NCBI RefSeq assembly: GCF_009811415.1
Contig: NZ_BLIG01000025.1
Span: forward strand, 124,001 to 188,000
Direction: 5' to 3'
From: Alteromonas sp. KUL106
Lineage (GTDB): Bacteria > Pseudomonadota > Gammaproteobacteria > Enterobacterales > Alteromonadaceae
DNA length: 64,000 bases
In this document: piece by piece, positions 54,968 to 64,000 of the stretch
How the letters are laid out: every line of letters starts with the position of its first letter
Position numbering within the stretch: the first letter of the stretch is position 1
Notes under the pieces: generated by a model
What the model was told of the DNA's origin: nothing
Databases searched by the model: none
The model's input: only the letters and a program-made list of their open reading frames with translations
Program-made: the position numbers and the translations under genes

Positions 54968-56509
54968 ATGCAAGCAGTAAACAAAGTCGTTATTTTAGGT
55001 GGAGGGAGTGCTGGGTGGATGACCGCCGCGGCGCTCGCTACGGTTCTAAAAAATAATTATGCTGAAATCGTATTAGTAGAGTCACAAAATATCGGCACTG
55101 TATCGGTTGGCGAAGCAACAATTCCCCAAATAGCACTATTTAATAGCATTTTAGGGATCGACGAAAACGAATTTGTGCGTGAAACTCATGCGACATTTAA
55201 ATTGGGCATTGAGTTTGCAAACTGGAAACAAAAAGGCCACTCCTATATGCATCCCTTCGGTAGCTTTGGGACCGATATGGATGCCATTCAATTTCATCAC
55301 TATTGGTTAAAGATGTTCCAAAAAGGTGAAGCTAGCGATCTTGATGCCTATTCACTTGCAGCAGTTGCAGCTAAGCAAGGCCGGTTTATGCGTCCGGAAA
55401 ACAGAGGCAATTCACCGTTATCGAAAATTGCCTATGCGTTTCATTTTGACGCGACTTTGTATGCAAAATATTTAAGAAAAATTGCCGTGAGTCGCGGTGT
55501 AAAGCGCATTGAAGCTAAAATGGAAGACGTTTGTATAAGAGACACCGATGGTTTTATTGACAGTCTAGTGTTAGACAACGGCCAAGTTGTCAACGGAGAT
55601 TTATTTATAGATTGCTCGGGCTTTAATGGCCTACTTATCGAAAAAACCTTGGATTCGGGTTTTGAAGATTGGTCACACTGGTTGCCCTGCGACAGCGCTA
55701 TTGCAATGCCGTGTTTGGCAAAAAATAACGTGTACCCTTACACAATTAGCACGGCGCAAGAGGCAGGCTGGACTTGGCGCATTCCACTGCAGCATCGAAT
55801 TGGTAACGGTTATGTGTTTCCAAGTCGATTTGTAGATACCCAAAAGGCAATTGACGTATTAATTCAGCAAATGGAGAGCGAACCGCTCAACGAGCCTAAT
55901 ATTCTTCGTTGGAAAACAGGCATACGCAAAAAATCATGGGTGAAAAATTGCGTAGCAATTGGTCTTTCCGCTGGTTTTATAGAGCCATTGGAGTCTACAG
56001 GCCTACATCTTATTCAAGCGGGCATTGCGAAGCTTCTTGGCATGTTCCCCCATCAGGGCTTCGAGCAGATTGATATTGATACCTACAATCAACAAACCAA
56101 GTTAGAAATGGAACGTATCCGAGACTTTATTATTTTGCATTACGTGGCTACACAACGAGAAGACACCGAGTTTTGGCGTTATTGCAAAAATATGCCCATT
56201 CCAGATTACTTGCGACACAAGATCGATCTTTATAAAGCTAATGGTAGGATCTATCGGCAAGACGCAGAGCTATTTAACGAAACTTCATGGCTTGCGGTAA
56301 TGCATGGGCAGGGTATTAGGACAAAAGGTTACCATCCTCTTGTTGATACATTGTCTGAGGCGGAGATCCGCTCTAGATTAGAGCACATAAAGCAAGTAAT
56401 TGATAATTCAGCAAACGTAATGCCAACTCAAGCTGCATATATTGAGAAATATTGTAAAGCGATGTCTCAGAATTCCGCACTGAATTTGTCCGGGTTAGAG
56501 TTACAGTGA
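54968..56509 (+). CDS. Flavin-dependent tryptophan-halogenase-family protein 2
   Basis: A 513-aa protein with GGGSAGWMTAAAL (11-23), VGEATIPQ, Lys78 in ATFKLGIEFANW, WTWRIPLQHR, and EPLESTG. These give the complete FAD site and the halogenase lysine/glutamate pair. It is closely related to the protein at 51950, so the pair arose by duplication. Annotated halogenases of this clade may act on sugars or other substrates; this is open. Confidence 0.9.
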   Translation: MQAVNKVVILGGGSAGWMTAAALATVLKNNYAEIVLVESQNIGTVSVGEATIPQIALFNSILGIDENEFVRETHATFKLGIEFANWKQKGHSYMHPFGSFGTDMDAIQFHHYWLKMFQKGEASDLDAYSLAAVAAKQGRFMRPENRGNSPLSKIAYAFHFDATLYAKYLRKIAVSRGVKRIEAKMEDVCIRDTDGFIDSLVLDNGQVVNGDLFIDCSGFNGLLIEKTLDSGFEDWSHWLPCDSAIAMPCLAKNNVYPYTISTAQEAGWTWRIPLQHRIGNGYVFPSRFVDTQKAIDVLIQQMESEPLNEPNILRWKTGIRKKSWVKNCVAIGLSAGFIEPLESTGLHLIQAGIAKLLGMFPHQGFEQIDIDTYNQQTKLEMERIRDFIILHYVATQREDTEFWRYCKNMPIPDYLRHKIDLYKANGRIYRQDAELFNETSWLAVMHGQGIRTKGYHPLVDTLSEAEIRSRLEHIKQVIDNSANVMPTQAAYIEKYCKAMSQNSALNLSGLELQ

Positions 56510-56561
56510 GCAGAATTCTATCGGTCAGTACACCTTAATCTAACGAGTTTATTCAAGTAGC

Positions 56562-57722
56562 TTAGTCCCAAAAATCTTTTCGATATTGTGTGGGTGTTTT
56601 GCCCACTAACTTCTTAAAGAAAGTATTAAAGGTTGCTTTGCTGTTGAAACCGGCTGCATCCATAATATCTAACATAGTGGCTTTTCGGTTTGATTCATTT
56701 TTCAACAATAGTTTACTCTCTTCAATGCGATATTGGTTGACGAATTCAAAGAAGTTTTTATTAAAATGATGATTAATAATATGCGATAGAACTCGTGGAG
56801 CAATGTCGAGCTGTTTAGCTAAGTTTTCCAGCGTAAGTAGATGATTCAAATAAGGCTTATTCAAATGCATATAATGAGTGATTTTTTCTACTTGTCGTAA
56901 ATCAATTTTTGATTTTTCTTTGGATGTATTGGGAATTTCTTGACGCTCTATACCACGAAATATAGTTGAATAGCCGGCACTGAAAAATATCAATCCGGAC
57001 ACGATAAGAATTACCACGTAATTCGATGACAAACCTAATAATTCATGGTCGACATAAAAACCGACTTCATAGGCCGATATAATCGCCAAAGCGGTAAACA
57101 TGCTAATAACGCGAACACCTAAAAAGCCTATCACGAGTATCTTTAGCCAGGTCAGATCGACACTTTCGGTTTCAGCGACCTGTTGTTTTAACTGTCTTTG
57201 ATACTTACTCAATTCCAGTAAGCATAGAATGCCACATGCCACACGAAATATTTCTCTGAAAAGATGAATAGCTCGCTCATAGAATGGACTGTTGGCTATG
57301 GTGTCACCTTGCAAGGCGGCAATTTTCAAAGCTTCATCTTCGAGCCACCAGCTATTGGCAAAGTATATGGCGTACAGCAAAAACGGAACGAGTAAGAGTA
57401 AATCGTAGCGCCTGAATTGATAATCTTTGTAAATAAGGCTGCGGATGTAGAAGAGCAATAAAGGAGCTTCTACCCAATACCCCAAACCAAATGAATAAAA
57501 AAGATTCGGGGATAACTGCAATGCGGTATCGCGAAATATTTCTCCAAAATTAATCAAGTTATCCAGTGGTATAGCCGCTTGTGACAATAAGAAAGCGGCG
57601 AGAAGCAAGTGTGTTTTACGCTTACCACGTTTCAACGTTACTAAAAATAAAGCAAACAACAAGCATTGATAAACTGTAAAAAGCAGTACCAAATCATGCA
57701 TGTTGAACAAAACCGCTTTCAT
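56562..57722 (-). CDS. AraC-family regulator with membrane-spanning N-terminus
   Basis: A 386-aa protein. The first 270 residues contain about seven membrane helices and the last 100 form an AraC-type double helix-turn-helix (LENLAKQLDIAPRVLSHIIN and MLDIMDAAGFNSKATFNTFF). Membrane-bound AraC proteins sense a signal at the envelope. It is divergent from GH9, whose promoter carries paired AGCGTT half-sites, and is the likely activator of this second locus. Confidence 0.88.
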   Translation of the reverse strand: MKAVLFNMHDLVLLFTVYQCLLFALFLVTLKRGKRKTHLLLAAFLLSQAAIPLDNLINFGEIFRDTALQLSPNLFYSFGLGYWVEAPLLLFYIRSLIYKDYQFRRYDLLLLVPFLLYAIYFANSWWLEDEALKIAALQGDTIANSPFYERAIHLFREIFRVACGILCLLELSKYQRQLKQQVAETESVDLTWLKILVIGFLGVRVISMFTALAIISAYEVGFYVDHELLGLSSNYVVILIVSGLIFFSAGYSTIFRGIERQEIPNTSKEKSKIDLRQVEKITHYMHLNKPYLNHLLTLENLAKQLDIAPRVLSHIINHHFNKNFFEFVNQYRIEESKLLLKNESNRKATMLDIMDAAGFNSKATFNTFFKKLVGKTPTQYRKDFWD

Positions 57723-57850
57723 ACTAACAACCTGAAATCATTTATTTTTTATGTTTATAACTTTTTCATTTTGGTTAAGCAATAGGAACAACACAAACGT
57801 TATAAGTAAATAGCGTATTAATGTAATGTCTTGGCCCAGTTTTCGTAAAA

Positions 57851-57893
57851 AGCGTTCAAATACCGGTTGATAGCGTTTATTTTAACTTACAAT
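57851..57893 (+). promoter_or_regulatory. AraC-type half-sites and promoter of the GH9 gene
   Basis: AGCGTT at 57851-57856 and at 57872-57877 are direct repeats 21 bp apart, two helical turns as AraC dimers need. TTGATA (57867-57872) and TACAAT (57888-57893) form a promoter with a short 15-bp spacer, and the downstream half-site overlaps the -35 region. A further AGCGTA occurs at 57812. This is the geometry of class II activation. Confidence 0.5.
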
Positions 57894-57963
57894 ACCTATA
57901 AAAAGACGACTTGCCTTGGTTTTTGACAAAAATATAACAAAACATATTGAGGCCAAAATACCT

Positions 57964-59742
57964 ATGCATTTTTTCATTCATTCGACAGCCGTTATACGCA
58001 GCAGACACTATTTCCGTGTGCTATTCGCTTTACTGTCTTTCATTTCAATCATCGGATGCAGTGAAGACAATAGCAAACAAAAATATACCGAAGGTCAAGT
58101 CAACAAGTCTGTGAGTATTAAGGTAAGTCAGGTAGGTTATTTACCTGCCGGCAGCAAGTATGCAGTAGTGCCATCAAAGTCCGCGAACCGTTTTGTAATA
58201 AAGCGTGAGGTTGACGATGCCGTTCGATATGAAGGCGTATTGAACGAACCAGAGAATTGGCCGCTAAGTCAAGAACCAAACCTTCGCAGCGCTGACTTCA
58301 GTGAATTTACTGAGCAAGGTATGTTTTATATAGAGATAGCGGATCTTCCACGCTCCGTACCATTCATCATCAGTGACAGGGTTTACGCTGGCCCACATAT
58401 CGCTGCAATTAAATCGTTCTACTTTAACCGCTCGGGCACTGAATTGGATGCCACCTATGCTGGAAAGTGGGCTAGAGAAGCTGGACATGTAGACGAAGTA
58501 GTCACAGTGCACTCTTCTGCAACTGCATCATCGCTTGACTCGCACGCTATTGTCACCTCTCAAAAAGGCTGGTATGACGCGGGAGATTACGGCAAGTATA
58601 CAGTCAATGCCGCCATTGCCACTTATACATTGTTGGCCGCGTATAACCAAAATTCACAATACTACGAATCATTAATCATAGATATACCGGAGACAGAAAA
58701 CGGTTTGCCCGACCTCCTCGATGAAGTGCGTTGGAATTTGGATTGGTTAGCCACAATGCAGCGATATGATGGCGCCGCGTTTCACAAACTTACGACTTTA
58801 CATTGGCCGGGAAAGGTAATGCCCCATGAAGATAGTGAGCCCCTATTTGTGATAGGTGTGTCTACTTCGGCTACCCTTGATTTAGCCGCCATTCTTGCGG
58901 TTGCGAGCCGTGTTTACCAAGAGCAGGATCCCGATCAGGCTAAACAATGGCTAGTGCAAGCTGAAAAAGCGTGGGAATGGGCGAAAGAAAACCCTAACAC
59001 ACCTTATGTTCAGCCTGATGATGTGCAAAGTGGCGAATATGGTGACAATACTTTCGATGATGAATTCTTCTGGGCTGCTGTTGAACTCTATCTTGCTACA
59101 GAGGATCCACGCTATCTAAGTCACCTTTCGAATAGCCATGTTGAATTTACGGTACCAGGGTGGGCTAACGTAGAGACTTTTGGACTCATCTCACTGCTTA
59201 CCCGCGGCAAAGTTTCGTTACCAAGCGCGCTTTACGAAAAGTGGCGGCAGAAGTTGCTTACCCTAGCTAATGATATTGTTGAGCAAACAACGACATCTCC
59301 CTATCGCGTCCCTATGGAAGAGGCCGATTTTGTATGGGGAAGTAACAGCGTTCTGTTAAATAAAACAATAGTGTTACTCGCTGCGCATCGGCTCACTGAT
59401 AATGACAATTATCTGAAAGGAGTTTACCAAAGCATTGCTTATATATTTGGTATGAATGCCACGGGCTACAGTTTTGTAACAGGTATAGGAAGTAAAACTC
59501 CTATGTATCCACATCATCGTATTTCTGAAAGTGATAAAGTTGAGGAGCCTATACCGGGTATGCTTGTGGGTGGGCCTCATTCTGGGCATCAGGATAATTG
59601 CACTTATCCCTATCCATTACCTGCTGATTCCTACCTAGATGACTGGTGTAGCTTTTCAACCAATGAAATTGCTATAAACTGGAATGCTCCATTGGTGTAT
59701 GTGCTAGGCGAAGTGAATGCAATGCTAGAAGAGCGTGAGTGA
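57964..59742 (+). CDS. GH9-family glycosidase, lipoprotein
   Basis: The ATG at 57964 gives 592 aa with a lipobox (ISIIGC); the TTG at 57916 is less likely. A cellulase-type Ig-like domain (about 40-130, VSQVGYLPAGS) precedes the GH9 (alpha/alpha)6 barrel. The catalytic base aspartates are in GWYDAGDYGKY and the acid glutamate in STNEIAINWNAP. GH9 enzymes cleave beta-glucans, and this single-chain lipoprotein form resembles beta-glucosidase or exo-type members. The target glycan is uncertain; xyloglucan, mixed-linked glucan or an oligosaccharide of the TonB locus are candidates. Confidence 0.88.
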   Translation: MHFFIHSTAVIRSRHYFRVLFALLSFISIIGCSEDNSKQKYTEGQVNKSVSIKVSQVGYLPAGSKYAVVPSKSANRFVIKREVDDAVRYEGVLNEPENWPLSQEPNLRSADFSEFTEQGMFYIEIADLPRSVPFIISDRVYAGPHIAAIKSFYFNRSGTELDATYAGKWAREAGHVDEVVTVHSSATASSLDSHAIVTSQKGWYDAGDYGKYTVNAAIATYTLLAAYNQNSQYYESLIIDIPETENGLPDLLDEVRWNLDWLATMQRYDGAAFHKLTTLHWPGKVMPHEDSEPLFVIGVSTSATLDLAAILAVASRVYQEQDPDQAKQWLVQAEKAWEWAKENPNTPYVQPDDVQSGEYGDNTFDDEFFWAAVELYLATEDPRYLSHLSNSHVEFTVPGWANVETFGLISLLTRGKVSLPSALYEKWRQKLLTLANDIVEQTTTSPYRVPMEEADFVWGSNSVLLNKTIVLLAAHRLTDNDNYLKGVYQSIAYIFGMNATGYSFVTGIGSKTPMYPHHRISESDKVEEPIPGMLVGGPHSGHQDNCTYPYPLPADSYLDDWCSFSTNEIAINWNAPLVYVLGEVNAMLEERE

Positions 59743-59795
59743 CAGTGTCCACTTCCCATTAATGAGGCATACATTAGAGCTTTCCAGTCTTGAAC

Positions 59796-59820
59796 GGTAA
59801 GCTGCCCTAGGCAGATTACC
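59796..59820. repeat. Dyad-symmetric element between convergent genes
   Basis: GGTAA-G-CTGCC and GGCAG-A-TTACC face each other across a 3-nt spacer, with weaker outer pairing of CAGTC and GACTG. It sits between the GH9 and DUF1080 genes and probably acts as a bidirectional terminator or structured RNA element. Confidence 0.45.
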
Positions 59821-59878
59821 TGGACTGAATCGACCAGGCTTCTCTGGGCACTTGTTACGACTAGAAACAGCTCTTGCG

Positions 59879-60568
59879 TTATAATTTTTTAATCGAAATA
59901 GCTCTAAAGCGCACGATATTATTTTTATCTCGCGTTTCCCTATATGCTTTACTACCGTGGTGTTGAAACGCAATCACCCCTTTACTGTCTTTAACATCTT
60001 TGACATGGGTCGTAAGTATGTCATTGATAAAAATTTTGATATCGGACCCTTTACACACAATTTTGATCTTATTCCACGTTAAGTGGCTGTATGCTTCTCC
60101 TTGCTCTTTGGTCCATTCACCTAAGAAGTTGGTAACGAAGTCTTCATCGGGGTGAGAACGGGTTGGGTGTATTGGGTAAAGCCATTTTCTACGGCCCTGA
60201 TCGTAAAGCCCTCCTGTCCATTTTCTGTCACTGGGGTCTATATCTACTTGATACCCGATAATTTGCGTACCTTTATCGGTGTCGATAATTTGACCTCGAA
60301 AAATAATTCCCGAATTACTGTATTCAGAGGTTTCAGGCATCTTAACTTCGGCCTCTAATACGAAGTCTTCATAGATCTCTTTGGTTGAGAAGAACCAGTT
60401 GTTCTGTGATATGAGCTGAAGTTCACCGCCTACATATCTTGCTTCTCCATCGTTGTAAACATTGGTGAAGTTGGAAAGTGACTCGTCCAACAAAGGGTGA
60501 GTTGAAGAGCAGCCGTTAAAAATCAAAAGCGCAGTAAATACACTAAAACTCATCAGGCATCTCATCAT
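59879..60568 (-). CDS. DUF1080-family lipoprotein (3-keto-disaccharide hydrolase-like fold)
   Basis: A 229-aa protein with a lipobox (FNGC) and a concanavalin-like beta-sandwich: NSGIIFRGQ, DPSDRKWTGGLYDQGRRKWL, and TWNKIKIVCKGSDIKIFINDI. This is the DUF1080 domain common in glycan-degrading bacteria, where some members act on 3-keto-sugars. It follows the carbohydrate-binding protein by 27 bp and GH78 upstream of that, so it belongs to one operon. Catalytic role here is unproven. Confidence 0.85.
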   Translation of the reverse strand: MMRCLMSFSVFTALLIFNGCSSTHPLLDESLSNFTNVYNDGEARYVGGELQLISQNNWFFSTKEIYEDFVLEAEVKMPETSEYSNSGIIFRGQIIDTDKGTQIIGYQVDIDPSDRKWTGGLYDQGRRKWLYPIHPTRSHPDEDFVTNFLGEWTKEQGEAYSHLTWNKIKIVCKGSDIKIFINDILTTHVKDVKDSKGVIAFQHHGSKAYRETRDKNNIVRFRAISIKKL

Positions 60569-60595
60569 AAATTCTCCAGTTAGTGCTAATTAAAA

Positions 60596-61807
60596 TTATT
60601 CTTTAAATACCAGCCCACGCCATCTTCCTCTTGCGTAAGCTGTGCCTCCACTCTCGGGAATCTTTCCATTCGTTACTGCCTTCGCTTGAACGGCAATGAT
60701 GTCGCCTGGCTTTAATGTGAGTGAACCTAAATCGAAATAGTTTTCTTGATAATCGGTGGGAGTTTCACTATTCGTGAAGCTACCAATTTCGTTGCCATTC
60801 AGGAGCACTTTGTAAGATGACTCTCCGTCTATTTCGCCAAGGGTAACTAATGTTACATTTTTGAATGTTTTTTGAGCGCTCACCTTTTTCCCCCACATTT
60901 TTTCAGGAACCTTTAGTTGAGATGTCGCCCATACATTTCGATAGTGAACTTCTCTTGCATCGATGCCTAATGCATCATTTCTGCGGTCATGATAAAAGGG
61001 AACATCACCGACAGACTCAAAGCTTTGGGGCGCTTCTAAAATAAGACTGTATTCCTGTACTTCTACGAACGTCTTTTTTAAAGAAAGGGGGGACGGTGTG
61101 TATCTAGTTTCACTTGGCCCTAAGCCCTCGGGTTTGTAGTCAGGATCTTGAGTCAGAATGATTTTGTCTAATTCAAAGCCATCTTCACGCATAGATAGAG
61201 TGATATTGTGTACGCCACTTTCCGGTATATCTAACCAGATAGTGTTTGGTTTCCCACAATGGTTTTCTTTTTGCCTTTGATTAGACGACCAGGTCCATTT
61301 GTTTTTACCCTCACAAAGCTGTAGCCTTTGGCTGGTTGAGGGCCACGTATTATTTAACCCAACATGCAACCCATTGTCTTCGCTTCCAGAGCTGTAAGCT
61401 CTTGCCCAAACGAAGTATGTACCTGGAGTATCAAAATATACAGGGTAGGTTAGAACAGCCAACTTACCTGGTGCAGAAGAGAAATTAACATCGTGCACTA
61501 AAGGCTCGTAATGGTTTGTTCTCGTATCTGGTAATAGCTCAATATACGCATCGTTACTGGCACCTTCCAAATGAAGTGTGTCGCTATCCGCTAAACCATG
61601 GGCATTATTGCTTTGGTTATTGAAAACAATCCAGCGGCGCGTATCCGCGTTAAATTGTGCAGAATAGTTTTCTGCTTCTATCACTGCTATTCCGTTTTCT
61701 GTAGTAATGATAGAGTCTTTTATACTCGCATGACTAGTATTGGTCGTGCTCAATGAAAAAAGTAAGCACGTAAAAATGGATTTCTTATTTATACTGTTCA
61801 TATTCAT
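60596..61807 (-). CDS. Secreted carbohydrate-binding protein with beta-sandwich modules
   Basis: A 403-aa protein with a signal peptide. The N-terminal module (about 30-220) starts AVIEAENYS and contains YPVYFDTPGTYFVWARAYSSG, as in CBM6/CBM35-like and GH115 C-terminal domains. The C-terminal module (about 235-403) is galactose-binding-like. No hydrolase motif is seen. Its start overlaps the end of GH78 by 4 bp (ATGA), so expression is coupled. It probably holds the substrate for the rhamnosidase. Confidence 0.75.
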   Translation of the reverse strand: MNMNSINKKSIFTCLLFSLSTTNTSHASIKDSIITTENGIAVIEAENYSAQFNADTRRWIVFNNQSNNAHGLADSDTLHLEGASNDAYIELLPDTRTNHYEPLVHDVNFSSAPGKLAVLTYPVYFDTPGTYFVWARAYSSGSEDNGLHVGLNNTWPSTSQRLQLCEGKNKWTWSSNQRQKENHCGKPNTIWLDIPESGVHNITLSMREDGFELDKIILTQDPDYKPEGLGPSETRYTPSPLSLKKTFVEVQEYSLILEAPQSFESVGDVPFYHDRRNDALGIDAREVHYRNVWATSQLKVPEKMWGKKVSAQKTFKNVTLVTLGEIDGESSYKVLLNGNEIGSFTNSETPTDYQENYFDLGSLTLKPGDIIAVQAKAVTNGKIPESGGTAYARGRWRGLVFKE

Positions 61808-64000
61808 AGCGTCGCTCCTTTGTCTTCAACATCGTGAGTTAAGCGAAATTGATATTGACCAGACGTTAAAGATACCCACTGGTTAAGTACTTCCCCATTA
61901 GACTTTGTTGCCTGTTCAACTTTGTAATGCGCGGGTGGAATAAATTCTGCGGTAGTATTGAAAGGAACCGTCACTGATATATCGAAGCCAACGTTAGTCA
62001 TAGTCCAACTTACATCAATAGTTCCATTTGGAGTGGGAATTGAACCTTCAGCGAAGCCGAGTTGTGAAGTAAGTTGGGGGGAGATAACCGCTCTTTTGAA
62101 GCCTGGTAACGAAGGCTTGACGCCTAAAATACCTTCATAAAACCATCTTGAAATTGTACCGTATGCGTAGTGATTCAATGAATTCATACCTTGAGGGTTG
62201 AATCCGTCTTCTAAAGAATACGAATTCCAACGCTCCCATGTTGTGGTTGCGCCATTATTAATAGAGTAAAACCAAGAAGGATAGGTTTCTTTGAATAACA
62301 ATGCATAAACCAAATCCGTCCGTCCGGCCTCTTGCAGAACATCTGCAAGTAATGGTGTACCGAGAAAGCCCGTTCTTAGGTGTGTGCCTGACGCTTCAAG
62401 TAAAGAAACGAGTTTAATTTGAGCAATCTTTACATCGCTTTCAGGTAGAAGTTTGAACGCAAGTGCGAGTAGATAAGCTGTCTGTGTTTCTTTTCCTTTT
62501 AGGACATTTAGATCTTTATCAAAAAATTCAGTTCTGAATGCCTTAGCTAACTCTTCGTGTTTATTCGCTAAACGTTTTGCATCTTCGTTGAAGCCAAGCT
62601 CTAATGCGGCTTTTCTTGTTAGTTCTACCGAGCGAGCAAAAAATGCTGTCGAGATCAGGGAAAAATCAGTGTCTCCGCGATTAGCGCCTTTCCCTTCTTT
62701 TTCAGGGTAGGGTTGTAGCCAATCACCAAAAGTCATCATGCTTGAAATGTTGTCTTTAGCTTGGCTCTCATGGTAATCAATCCACGCTCTCATTGATGGG
62801 TAGCTGTCTTCCAGGATCTTTCTATCACCTGTCATCATGTAGAGCTCCCACGGGAGAATAGTCGCCGCATCGCCCCAACCCGATGACGTCCAGTTTATCC
62901 ATTTTACAAATGGCACGTAGAGTGGAACGAAACCGTCTTTTGTTTGCTCTTCGCGCAGACTTTCAAGATATGCAGACCAGAACCCATATACATCTGCCAT
63001 ATACATTGATGGGGTAATGAAAGCGTTAGCATCACCTGTCCAACCTAACCTTTCGTCGCGCTGAGGGCAGTCCAGTGGGATATCAAAGAAATTACCTCTT
63101 AAACCCCAGTTAATATTCTCAAACAGCTTGTTCAGCTTCGTATTATCGCTCTTGAAGTTGCGATAAAGTGTAATATCAGAATGCTGTACATTAGCTACTA
63201 CCCAACTATTCAATGGTATTTTAGTCTCGTCGAAACCCGATATCTCAACGTATCGAAACCCATGAAAAGTAAAAGAAGGGGTATATTCAGCAATGCCGTC
63301 TTTTGCGGGTAAATAGTAATCTGTTGAATGCGCTGAACGATAGTTTTCCGTATAAAAACTTCCTTTATGTAGTGCTTCAGCAAAACGTAATTTGACTTCC
63401 TTTCCTTCCTTAACGGGAATATTAATTGAGGGCACGCCCACCATATTTTGGCCAAAATCGAAAATGACGGTGTCTTTATCAACTTGTTCGAATGATTGTG
63501 GTATTAAATACTTTATATTGCGCACCGGTAAATGACGCTTAGGGCGCAGGCGCGTTTGAGAGGTTATTTCATCAGTAATGACTTGGCTCCAATTAGAATC
63601 ATCAAATTCTGGTGACGCCCAGTCATCCATCTCGAACCTTTCATCGTACCGCTCACCGTCGTAATTGCTCGCAAAGCGGATTGGCCCAGACTGCGTTGAT
63701 TTCCATGACTCGTTTGATGTAACGACCTTTGTGGTGTTATCAGAGTACGTAATCTCTAGCTGAGCTAAAAAACGAGGCGATTTGGAATGATCGGTTTCTT
63801 TTAAATCTGCAATTCTGCCTGAGTACCACCCACCTGCAACGATAGCTCCAAGAGCATTTTCATTTTGGTTTAGTAGAGAGGTGACATCGTAGGTAAGCGT
63901 TTCAATGCGTTTTTCATATGGGGTCCAGCCAGGTGGTAGCGCGTCGTTAGCTGTTATATCCTCACCATTTAAAAAAACTTTAAAGACGCCTTTGGCGGTT
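61804..64000 (-). CDS. GH78-type alpha-L-rhamnosidase (5' end outside the window)
   Basis: The frame stays open to the window edge, so the start lies to the right. Seen in order are an N-terminal sandwich (VFKVFLNGEDIT, GWYSGRIADL), RFASNYDGERYDERFE, the second beta domain, and the (alpha/alpha)6 catalytic barrel with CPQRDERLGWTGDA and SGWGDAATILPWELY. These are the GH78 acidic catalytic motifs. It would release alpha-linked L-rhamnose from oligosaccharides, feeding the rhamnose branch. It heads an operon with the carbohydrate-binding and DUF1080 genes. Confidence 0.93.
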   Translation of the reverse strand, partial: TAKGVFKVFLNGEDITANDALPPGWTPYEKRIETLTYDVTSLLNQNENALGAIVAGGWYSGRIADLKETDHSKSPRFLAQLEITYSDNTTKVVTSNESWKSTQSGPIRFASNYDGERYDERFEMDDWASPEFDDSNWSQVITDEITSQTRLRPKRHLPVRNIKYLIPQSFEQVDKDTVIFDFGQNMVGVPSINIPVKEGKEVKLRFAEALHKGSFYTENYRSAHSTDYYLPAKDGIAEYTPSFTFHGFRYVEISGFDETKIPLNSWVVANVQHSDITLYRNFKSDNTKLNKLFENINWGLRGNFFDIPLDCPQRDERLGWTGDANAFITPSMYMADVYGFWSAYLESLREEQTKDGFVPLYVPFVKWINWTSSGWGDAATILPWELYMMTGDRKILEDSYPSMRAWIDYHESQAKDNISSMMTFGDWLQPYPEKEGKGANRGDTDFSLISTAFFARSVELTRKAALELGFNEDAKRLANKHEELAKAFRTEFFDKDLNVLKGKETQTAYLLALAFKLLPESDVKIAQIKLVSLLEASGTHLRTGFLGTPLLADVLQEAGRTDLVYALLFKETYPSWFYSINNGATTTWERWNSYSLEDGFNPQGMNSLNHYAYGTISRWFYEGILGVKPSLPGFKRAVISPQLTSQLGFAEGSIPTPNGTIDVSWTMTNVGFDISVTVPFNTTAEFIPPAHYKVEQATKSNGEVLNQWVSLTSGQYQFRLTHDVEDKGATL

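Noticed and set aside
59725-59973. An 82-codon minus-strand frame at the GH9/DUF1080 junction
   Set aside because: It overlaps the ends of two solid genes and spans the dyad element.

Overview
The window looks like part of a plasmid or secondary replicon of a marine gammaproteobacterium of the Alteromonas type. The basis is large TonB-dependent receptor loci without SusD partners, TonB receptor/tryptophan-halogenase gene sets, PEP-CTERM and GlyGly-CTERM sorting tails, and a dense set of algal-polysaccharide enzymes. The genus is inferred from gene style only. Plasmid-borne ulvan-degradation genes have been reported in Alteromonas, and this region fits that picture. No rRNA, tRNA or CRISPR array was seen.

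Layout. 0-11.6 kb (minus strand): intracellular uronate and deoxysugar catabolism (FGGY sugar kinase, DeoR repressor, KduI, KduD, a three-part TRAP transporter, KdgK), then a sulfatase and an NCS1-type permease. 11.6-18.2 kb: a replicon core with parB, parA, a winged-helix replication initiator and a second winged-helix protein. It carries four copies of a parS-like palindrome, five GGATCGAAT repeats, a GATC cluster and a candidate antisense RNA. 18.6-27.3 kb: ulvan attack genes, namely a secreted beta-helix protein, a PEP-CTERM protein with a cohesin-like domain, a PL24-type ulvan lyase ending in a dockerin, a GH88 unsaturated uronyl hydrolase and an S1 sulfatase. 27.6-36.6 kb: a subtilisin with a GlyGly-CTERM tail, a receiver-domain protein, an EAL protein, an Lrp-type regulator and a second PEP-CTERM-like protein. 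36.8-45.3 kb: an uncharacterised lipoprotein, GH43, a chemoreceptor, a jelly-roll polysaccharide lyase, a PD40 propeller protein and RidA. 45.5-64 kb: a second glycan locus with GH3, a TonB receptor, three halogenase-family genes, an AraC-type membrane regulator, GH9, a DUF1080 lipoprotein, a carbohydrate-binding protein and a GH78 rhamnosidase cut by the window end.

How it fits together. Secreted lyases would cut sulfated rhamnose-uronate glycan into unsaturated oligosaccharides. Sulfatases, GH88, GH78, GH43 and GH3 would trim these. The TRAP system would import unsaturated uronate, and KduI, KduD and KdgK would turn it into 2-keto-3-deoxy-6-phosphogluconate. A motif of TGATTG-like hexamers repeated every 10 bp sits at promoters on both sides of the replicon core, so the 0-12 kb and 18-39 kb genes look like one regulon, most simply that of the DeoR protein. 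The 45-64 kb locus lacks this motif and instead has AraC-like half-sites.

The most notable observation is the adjacent pair of a dockerin-tailed ulvan lyase and a cohesin-like PEP-CTERM protein, which suggests a minimal surface-anchored lyase. The second is a predicted antisense RNA of about 70 nt over the leader of the second winged-helix gene, of the kind that controls plasmid copy number.
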